From NCBI RefSeq assembly GCF_030269545.1, contig NZ_BSTN01000011.1, positions 62,001 to 126,000 of the forward strand: a DNA stretch of 64,000 bases, written 5' to 3'. Positions 59,487 through 64,000 of this stretch are shown piece by piece (position 1 is the stretch's first letter; each line of letters starts with the position of its first letter). A model generated the notes under the pieces. It saw only the letters and a program-made list of their open reading frames with translations, did no database searches and was not told the origin of the DNA. A program made the translations under genes and the position numbers. The stretch is from Actinomadura sp. NBRC 104425. Its GTDB lineage: Bacteria > Actinomycetota > Actinomycetes > Streptosporangiales > Streptosporangiaceae.

Positions 59487-60161
59487 GTGACCGAGCCGCG
59501 GACCAGTCTCATCGTCCCGCTGATGAAGGCCCGGGTGCCGGCCGAGGTGCAGCTGGAGTTCCCGCTGCCCGCCGAGGAGGAGCCGATCCGCGACCCGCTC
59601 GCGGGGGACCTGTACGTCACCTACGCGCTGGAGCTGACCGGGGAGGCCGCCGGCGGCGCGGCCCGGCCCGGCGGCGCGGGCGGCCCGCGGTACGAGCACA
59701 TCGCGCGGCGGCACTGCGCGGAACTGGGCATCGCGCCGGAGGACCTGCGCCGCCTCGCCGTCGTCAACCTGCGCAACCGGCGCCCCGACCTGGCGCTGAG
59801 CTGGTATCCGGACGTGCGGGCCGTCACGGTGTCGCTCGGCGCGGTGCCGGGCGCGGGCGACGCCCCGTCGCGGTTCGGCGGGCTGGAGGCGGGGCTGCTG
59901 CTGGACGACGGCTTCCTGGAGAAGCTGGCGCAGGACGTGGAGGGCGACCTGGTCGTCGCCACGCCCGCGCGGGACGTGTTCGTCGCGTCCGGCACCGGCC
60001 ACCCCGACGGGGTGGACAAGCTGCGCTGGGCCGTCGGGCAGGTGTGGGCCGAGGGCCGCCGCGGCGACGGCGATCCGGCGTGGGACGTCCCGCCCGGGCA
60101 GATGCTGTCGTGCGATCTGCTGGTGCGGCGCGGCGGCGCGTGGGAGGTCCTCCCCGCTTGA
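59487..60161 (+). CDS. DUF1444-like conserved protein
   Basis: A 224-residue soluble protein. The blocks YEHIARRHCAELGIAPEDLR, RLAVVNLRNR and LLDDGFLEKLAQDVEGDLVV match the general pattern of DUF1444 (YtpQ-like) proteins. No catalytic motif is known for this family. The GTG at 59487 has GGAGG 9 bases upstream. It stands alone after the B12 operon. Confidence 0.7.
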   Translation: MTEPRTSLIVPLMKARVPAEVQLEFPLPAEEEPIRDPLAGDLYVTYALELTGEAAGGAARPGGAGGPRYEHIARRHCAELGIAPEDLRRLAVVNLRNRRPDLALSWYPDVRAVTVSLGAVPGAGDAPSRFGGLEAGLLLDDGFLEKLAQDVEGDLVVATPARDVFVASGTGHPDGVDKLRWAVGQVWAEGRRGDGDPAWDVPPGQMLSCDLLVRRGGAWEVLPA

Positions 60162-60295
60162 TGCGGCCCCGCCGGCGGGTTTATGTCCCGATTCGGGGCT
60201 GTTTGGTAGACCGAAAAGTGGCGAACGACGTGTGTCCGCGTGCCTACCCGGCGTAATCTCCGCGTGTTGCCCCCTAGGCACCACGGAGGTCCGCT

Positions 60296-61843
60296 ATGGA
60301 TGGCAATGTCGCCACCGCGCTCGCTCAACGGGCGGAGACCTACGGCTGGAGTGACCGCCCGCTGTTCCGTACCGGCAACGGGACGGTGACCCACGGCCAG
60401 GCCCACGCCGCCGCCGCCCGCGCGTCCGGCGTCCTGCACGCCGCCGGGGTGCGGCCCGGGCACCGGGTGCTCATCGCGCTCCCCGACTCGCCCGGATACG
60501 TCGCGGCCCTGCTCGGCACCCTGCGGCTCGGCGCGGTCGCCGTGCTGACGGGGCCCGAGCAGAGCGAGCGGCAGCACGCCTACGTCGTGTCCGACGCCGA
60601 GCCGAGCGCCGTGGTGTGCCCGGCCGGCCTGGCCGCCCGGTTCGCGTCCGTGCACGTCCTGACCCCCGAGGATCTGACGGACGAGCCCGCGTTCGTGCCC
60701 GACCCCGTGCCGGTGGCGCCCGGCGCGGCCGCGTACGTCCAGTACACCTCCGGCACCACCGGCGCGCCCAAGGGCGCCGTGCACCGGCACGCCGATCCGG
60801 AGATCTACTTCCGGGCGATGGGGCTCGGCGCGCTGGGCGTCACCGCCGACGACGTCATCTTCTCCCTGGCCAAGGCGTGCTACCCGTACGGCCTGGGAGC
60901 CACGGTGTTCTTCCCCATGTTCTGCGGCGCATCGTCGGTGCTGTGGCCCGACCAGCCGAGCGTCGAGGGCGCCGCCGAGCAGGCGCGGCTGCACCGCCCC
61001 ACCCTGCTGTTCACCGCGCCGACGTGGTACGCGCGGCTGGTGAACGCCCCCGACCCCGCGCCGGTGCGGTCGGCGTTCGCCGCGCTGCGCGCCGCCGCCT
61101 CGGCGGGGGAGCCGCTGCTGCCGGCGCTGGCCGACCGCATCGAGGAGTTCTTCGGGTGCCCGGTGCTGGACGGGCTGGGCAGCACCGAGGTCGGGCATAC
61201 GTTCGTCTCCAACACCGTCACGCGGCGGCGCCGGGGCTCCCTGGGCGTCGTCCTCGACCCCTACGAGATCGACGTGCGTGTGGAACGCGCCGCGGGCGGC
61301 CCGGTCGGCCGGATCGAGTCGGCGGGGGACCCGGTGGGCGGCGCCGGGAACCGCCGCGGCCGCCGCATCCCCGCGGTGGGGGCGGGAACGCTGTACGTGC
61401 GCGGCCCGTCGGTGATGGCCGGGTACCTCGGCAAGCCGGAACGCACGGCCGAGGTGCTGGACGGGGACGGCTGGCTGCGCACCGGCGACCTGGTGCACGT
61501 CGACCCGGACGGCTTCGTGCACCACCACGGGCGCGTCCTGGACCAGGTGACGGTCTCGGGCGACCGGTTCTCCCCGCTGGAGGTCGAACGGGTGCTCGGG
61601 CAGCACTCGGGGGTCGTCGAGGTCGCCGTCGTCGGTGCGGCGGGCGGGGCGGGCGCGCTGCAGGCGTTCGTCGTGCCGGCCGAGGGCGCGGCTCCGCCGG
61701 ACGACCTGGCCGGCGAGCTGCTCGCGCTGGCCAGGCGCCGCCTGCCCGCGCACAAGGTGCCGCGCTCGGTGACGTTCATGTCCGAACTGCCGCGCACCGC
61801 CGCGGGGAAGATCAGCCGTACCGCCCTCGCCCGGCGCCGCTGA
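60296..61843 (+). CDS. AMP-binding acyl-CoA ligase, benzoate-CoA-ligase-like
   Basis: A 515-residue ANL-superfamily enzyme. Motifs are the P-loop YTSGTTGAPKGAVHRH (A3), LDGLGSTEVGHTF (A5), WLRTGDL (A7-like) and the catalytic Lys in RTAAGKISRTAL (A10). The DDVIFSLAKACYPYGLGATVFFP-type region, here read in two parts, resembles benzoate-CoA ligases. It would activate an aromatic or short-chain carboxylate. No CoA-dependent ring-degradation genes adjoin it. AGGAGG-like CGGAGG precedes the ATG. Confidence 0.87.
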   Translation: MDGNVATALAQRAETYGWSDRPLFRTGNGTVTHGQAHAAAARASGVLHAAGVRPGHRVLIALPDSPGYVAALLGTLRLGAVAVLTGPEQSERQHAYVVSDAEPSAVVCPAGLAARFASVHVLTPEDLTDEPAFVPDPVPVAPGAAAYVQYTSGTTGAPKGAVHRHADPEIYFRAMGLGALGVTADDVIFSLAKACYPYGLGATVFFPMFCGASSVLWPDQPSVEGAAEQARLHRPTLLFTAPTWYARLVNAPDPAPVRSAFAALRAAASAGEPLLPALADRIEEFFGCPVLDGLGSTEVGHTFVSNTVTRRRRGSLGVVLDPYEIDVRVERAAGGPVGRIESAGDPVGGAGNRRGRRIPAVGAGTLYVRGPSVMAGYLGKPERTAEVLDGDGWLRTGDLVHVDPDGFVHHHGRVLDQVTVSGDRFSPLEVERVLGQHSGVVEVAVVGAAGGAGALQAFVVPAEGAAPPDDLAGELLALARRRLPAHKVPRSVTFMSELPRTAAGKISRTALARRR

Positions 61844-61883
61844 GCGCCCGGGCCCGCGTCGCAGGCGGTGCCCGCCCGGACGC

Positions 61884-62318
61884 CTACACCTTGATGTTCA
61901 GCTTCTCCAGGGCGTCCACCAGCGGGGCCAGCTCGGGCAGCTCGGCGGCCTCGCGCAGCGCCTCGTCCAGGGCCCGGTTGTGGACGGGTACCGCCGCGTC
62001 GTGCAGTTCGCGCCCCGCGTCGGTGGCCTCGGCGCAGATGCCCCGCCGGTCCGCCTCCGACAGCACGCGGGTGATCAGGCCGCGCTTCTCCAGCCGGGTC
62101 ACCAGGCGCGTGGTGGCGCTCTGACTGAGGACGAGCCGGTTCGCCAGCTCCTGCATCCGCACGGGCTCGCCCTCGCCGAGGTGGTGCAGCGCGCAGAACT
62201 CGTTGACGCTCAGCCCCACTTCGTCCTGCAGCGCGCGCTCGATGCGGTCCTCGATGCGGGTGCTGAGCGCGGCGAGCGTCCGCCAGCCCTGGGCACGGGA
62301 CTCGTCGGGGCGTGGCAC
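61884..62318 (-). CDS. MarR family transcriptional regulator
   Basis: A 144-residue winged-helix regulator: VRMQELANRLVLSQSATTRL in the recognition region, followed by the wing LEKRGLITRVLSEADRRGIC. It is divergent from an efflux-type MFS gene across 135 bases, the classic layout in which MarR represses an exporter and itself until a toxic ligand binds. Confidence 0.92.
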   Translation of the reverse strand: MPRPDESRAQGWRTLAALSTRIEDRIERALQDEVGLSVNEFCALHHLGEGEPVRMQELANRLVLSQSATTRLVTRLEKRGLITRVLSEADRRGICAEATDAGRELHDAAVPVHNRALDEALREAAELPELAPLVDALEKLNIKV

Positions 62319-62350
62319 GGCTCACCCTCCTCGCGTTTGCGACAGAGATA

Positions 62351-62402
62351 CTTGCATGCTGAGATAGCAGGCGTCTGCAAATAACCGGCGTATGCAAATA
62401 AT
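62351..62402. promoter_or_regulatory. TGCAA repeats in marR/MFS divergent region
   Basis: CTTGCAT (62351-62357) and two GCAAATAA direct repeats (62377-62384 and 62395-62402, 18-base period) in an AT-rich stretch. TTGCA/TGCAA half-sites are typical of MarR operators. Probable binding region for the adjacent regulator. Confidence 0.55.
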
Positions 62403-62453
62403 GCTTGCGCTCATTACCCGCGTACGCCACTGTCCTACCGGAGGGTACCGGAC

Positions 62454-63647
62454 ATGCCCCTGGCCCTGCTGGCGCTGGCACTCGGCGCCTTCGGCATCGG
62501 CACCACCGAGTTCGTCATCGCCGGTCTGCTGCCCGACCTGGCCGCCGACTTCGGCACCTCGATCCCCACCGCCGGACTGCTGGTGTCCGGCTACGCCTTC
62601 GGCGTCGTGGTCGGCGCCCCGCTGGTCACCGCCCTCGGCGCCCGGCTGCCCCGCAAGGGCATGCTGCTCGGCCTCATGGGGCTGTTCGTCGCCGCGCACG
62701 TGCTGTCCGCCCTGGCGCCCGGCTACGGCGCGCTGATGGCCGGACGGATCACCGCGTCCTTCGCGCACGGCGCGTACATGGGCGTCGGCACGGTCGTCGC
62801 CGCCGACCTCGTCCGGCCCGAGAAGCGGGCCAGCGCCATCGCCATGATGTTCCTGGGGCTGAGCCTGTCCAACGTGCTCGGCGTGCCGTTCGGCACGTTC
62901 GTCGGGCAGCAGCTCGGCTGGCGCACCACCTTCTGGATCATCACCGGCGTCGGCGTGCTGGCGTTCGCCGGAATCGCCGCGCTCATCCCGCGCGGCCCGC
63001 GGCCCGACACCGGCCTGCGCCGGGAACTGGCCGTCTTCCGCGACCGCCAGGTCTGGCTCGCGCTGGTCATGACGGCCCTGGGCTGGGCGCCGGTGATGGC
63101 CGTCGTCACCTACGTCGCGCCCCTGCTGACCGACGTCACCGGGTTCTCCGCCGGCGCCGTCCCCATGGTCATGGTGCTGCTCGGCCTCGGCATGGTCGTC
63201 GGCGGCCCCCTCGGCGGCCGCTACGCCGACCGCGCCCTGATGCCCAGCGTCTACGCGATCCTCACCGCGCTCATCCTGGTGTCGGCCGCGCTGCTGGGCG
63301 CCGCGCACCACAAGGCCGCCGCAGTGGCCGCGCTGACCGTGTTCGGCGTCGTCGCCTCGGCCACCATCCCGGCGTTCCAGACCCGTGTCCTCGACAAGGC
63401 CGTCGGCGCCCAGGCGCTGGCCTCGGCCGCCAACGTCGCCGCGTTCAACCTCGGCAACGCCGTCGGCCCGTTCCTGGCGGGCCTGGCCATCAGCGCCGGG
63501 TACGGCTACACCTCGCCGCTGTGGGTCGCCGCCCTCCTCGGCGTCGCGGGCCTGGCGGTCGCCCTGCTGTCCGGCGCCCTGGACCGCCGCTCTACCGCGC
63601 CCGCCCCCGGTGCCGAGGCGCCGCGTCCGCACGCGAGGACGCACTGA
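62454..63647 (+). CDS. MFS transporter, DHA1 (AraJ/Cmr-like) exporter
   Basis: A 397-residue, 12-helix major facilitator of the drug:H+ antiporter-1 class. It shows GTTEFVIAGLLPDLA in helix 1, GARLPRKGMLL in the 2-3 loop, and AFAHGAYMG-type motif C region in helix 4-5 (ASFAHGAYMGVGTVV). Predicted to export small toxic compounds or sugars. It is controlled, by position, by the divergent MarR protein. Confidence 0.9.
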   Translation: MPLALLALALGAFGIGTTEFVIAGLLPDLAADFGTSIPTAGLLVSGYAFGVVVGAPLVTALGARLPRKGMLLGLMGLFVAAHVLSALAPGYGALMAGRITASFAHGAYMGVGTVVAADLVRPEKRASAIAMMFLGLSLSNVLGVPFGTFVGQQLGWRTTFWIITGVGVLAFAGIAALIPRGPRPDTGLRRELAVFRDRQVWLALVMTALGWAPVMAVVTYVAPLLTDVTGFSAGAVPMVMVLLGLGMVVGGPLGGRYADRALMPSVYAILTALILVSAALLGAAHHKAAAVAALTVFGVVASATIPAFQTRVLDKAVGAQALASAANVAAFNLGNAVGPFLAGLAISAGYGYTSPLWVAALLGVAGLAVALLSGALDRRSTAPAPGAEAPRPHARTH

Positions 63648-63700
63648 GCCCGGCGCGCCCTCGGCCGGCGCGGCGCCGCCGCCTGGGCGCGGACGCCCGG

Positions 63701-64000
63701 TCAGCTCTCCCGCCAGGACAGCTTGATGAGCATGTTCTTGGCCTCCTCGGCGACCTCGGCGTCGGCGACGACGTCGTAGCGGGCGGCGACGATCTGGCTG
63801 TTGGAGGCGAAGTCGCGGCGGCCGCCGGTGAAGGCGTGCGCGATGAAACCGAAGATCGCGCCGAACACGGCGCCGATGACGATGCCGCCGACCAGCAGCG
63901 GCGGCACGTCGCCGTGGTTCCTGGTGAACAGGGTCAGCAGCAGTCCGATCAGCAGGCCGAACCAGGCGCCGCTGCCCGCCCCGGCCAGGGCGGCGCGGCC
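63701..64000 (-). CDS. General stress protein, YflT-like (5' end outside window)
   Basis: The last 99 residues of a protein whose frame stays open to the window edge. Visible are AALAGAGSGAWFGLLIGLLL, GGIVIGAVFGAIFGFIAHAF and TGGRRDFASNSQIVAARYDV, two glycine-zipper hydrophobic segments and a short soluble end. This matches actinobacterial proteins with a YflT/DUF1269-type general-stress domain. A GTG at 63907 is internal, not the start. Confidence 0.75.
   Translation of the reverse strand, partial: GRAALAGAGSGAWFGLLIGLLLTLFTRNHGDVPPLLVGGIVIGAVFGAIFGFIAHAFTGGRRDFASNSQIVAARYDVVADAEVAEEAKNMLIKLSWRES

Overview
This is a very GC-rich, gene-dense window from an actinomycete chromosome. The evidence is the SAM-IV riboswitch, oligoribonuclease, penicillin-binding protein with a long charged N-terminus, ECF sigma factors fused to anti-sigma-like tails, XRE-TPR regulators, many GTG starts and one gene that looks leaderless. 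The gene mix resembles Streptosporangiales/Thermomonosporaceae (Actinomadura-like), but that placement is inference.

Layout. 1-5.6 kb: the 3' part of a GH42 beta-galactosidase, a CPBP membrane protease, a quinone-oxidoreductase-like enzyme and an Aer-type PAS protein. 5.8-19.7 kb: an aromatic-catabolism island. It has an MHS-family transporter and a self-sufficient P450-reductase fusion (CYP116B type) divergent from an IclR regulator. Next comes a six-gene chain (NMT1/SsuA-type ABC importer, 6PGDH-like dehydrogenase, GntR regulator), then a four-gene operon for the lower gallate-type pathway (GalB/GalC/GalD homologues) plus a VOC-type extradiol dioxygenase. Four exact copies of a 12-bp palindrome, ATyGT-NN-ACrAT, lie at the promoters of these units and are the probable GntR operators. 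The operon ends in an 18-bp perfect hairpin.

19.8-27.7 kb: a low-coding, remnant-rich accessory segment (tandem repeat, GH6 cellulase fragment, broken SDR genes, next to tRNA-Lys). It surrounds a five-gene overlapping operon: XRE-TPR regulator, TIR protein, NTPase, membrane protein and a small helical protein. The TIR protein and the last protein carry the same RHIM-like amyloid motif ([VI][VI]Q[AS]G-x-I-x-G), and the NTPase N-terminus shares a second motif with the TIR tail. I infer an amyloid-signalling, TIR-based cell-death or anti-phage module. It is the most interesting item here.

27.7-50 kb: mostly chromosomal housekeeping and envelope genes. These include tRNA-Lys, a LuxR regulator, tRNA-His, orn, a PNPOx-like protein divergent from a MocR regulator, two paralogous membrane-anchored ECF sigma factors, a VWA/solute-binding protein, a TrmH-type methyltransferase, a four-domain SseB protein, and a cysteine-desulfurase-like gene under a SAM-IV riboswitch with a Shine-Dalgarno-sequestering hairpin.

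50-64 kb: a class A PBP, a membrane-anchored double FKBP, tRNA-Arg, an APH-type kinase, cobD-cobQ, a DUF1444-like protein, a benzoate-CoA-ligase-like enzyme, a MarR/MFS divergent pair, and a general-stress-type protein cut by the window end.
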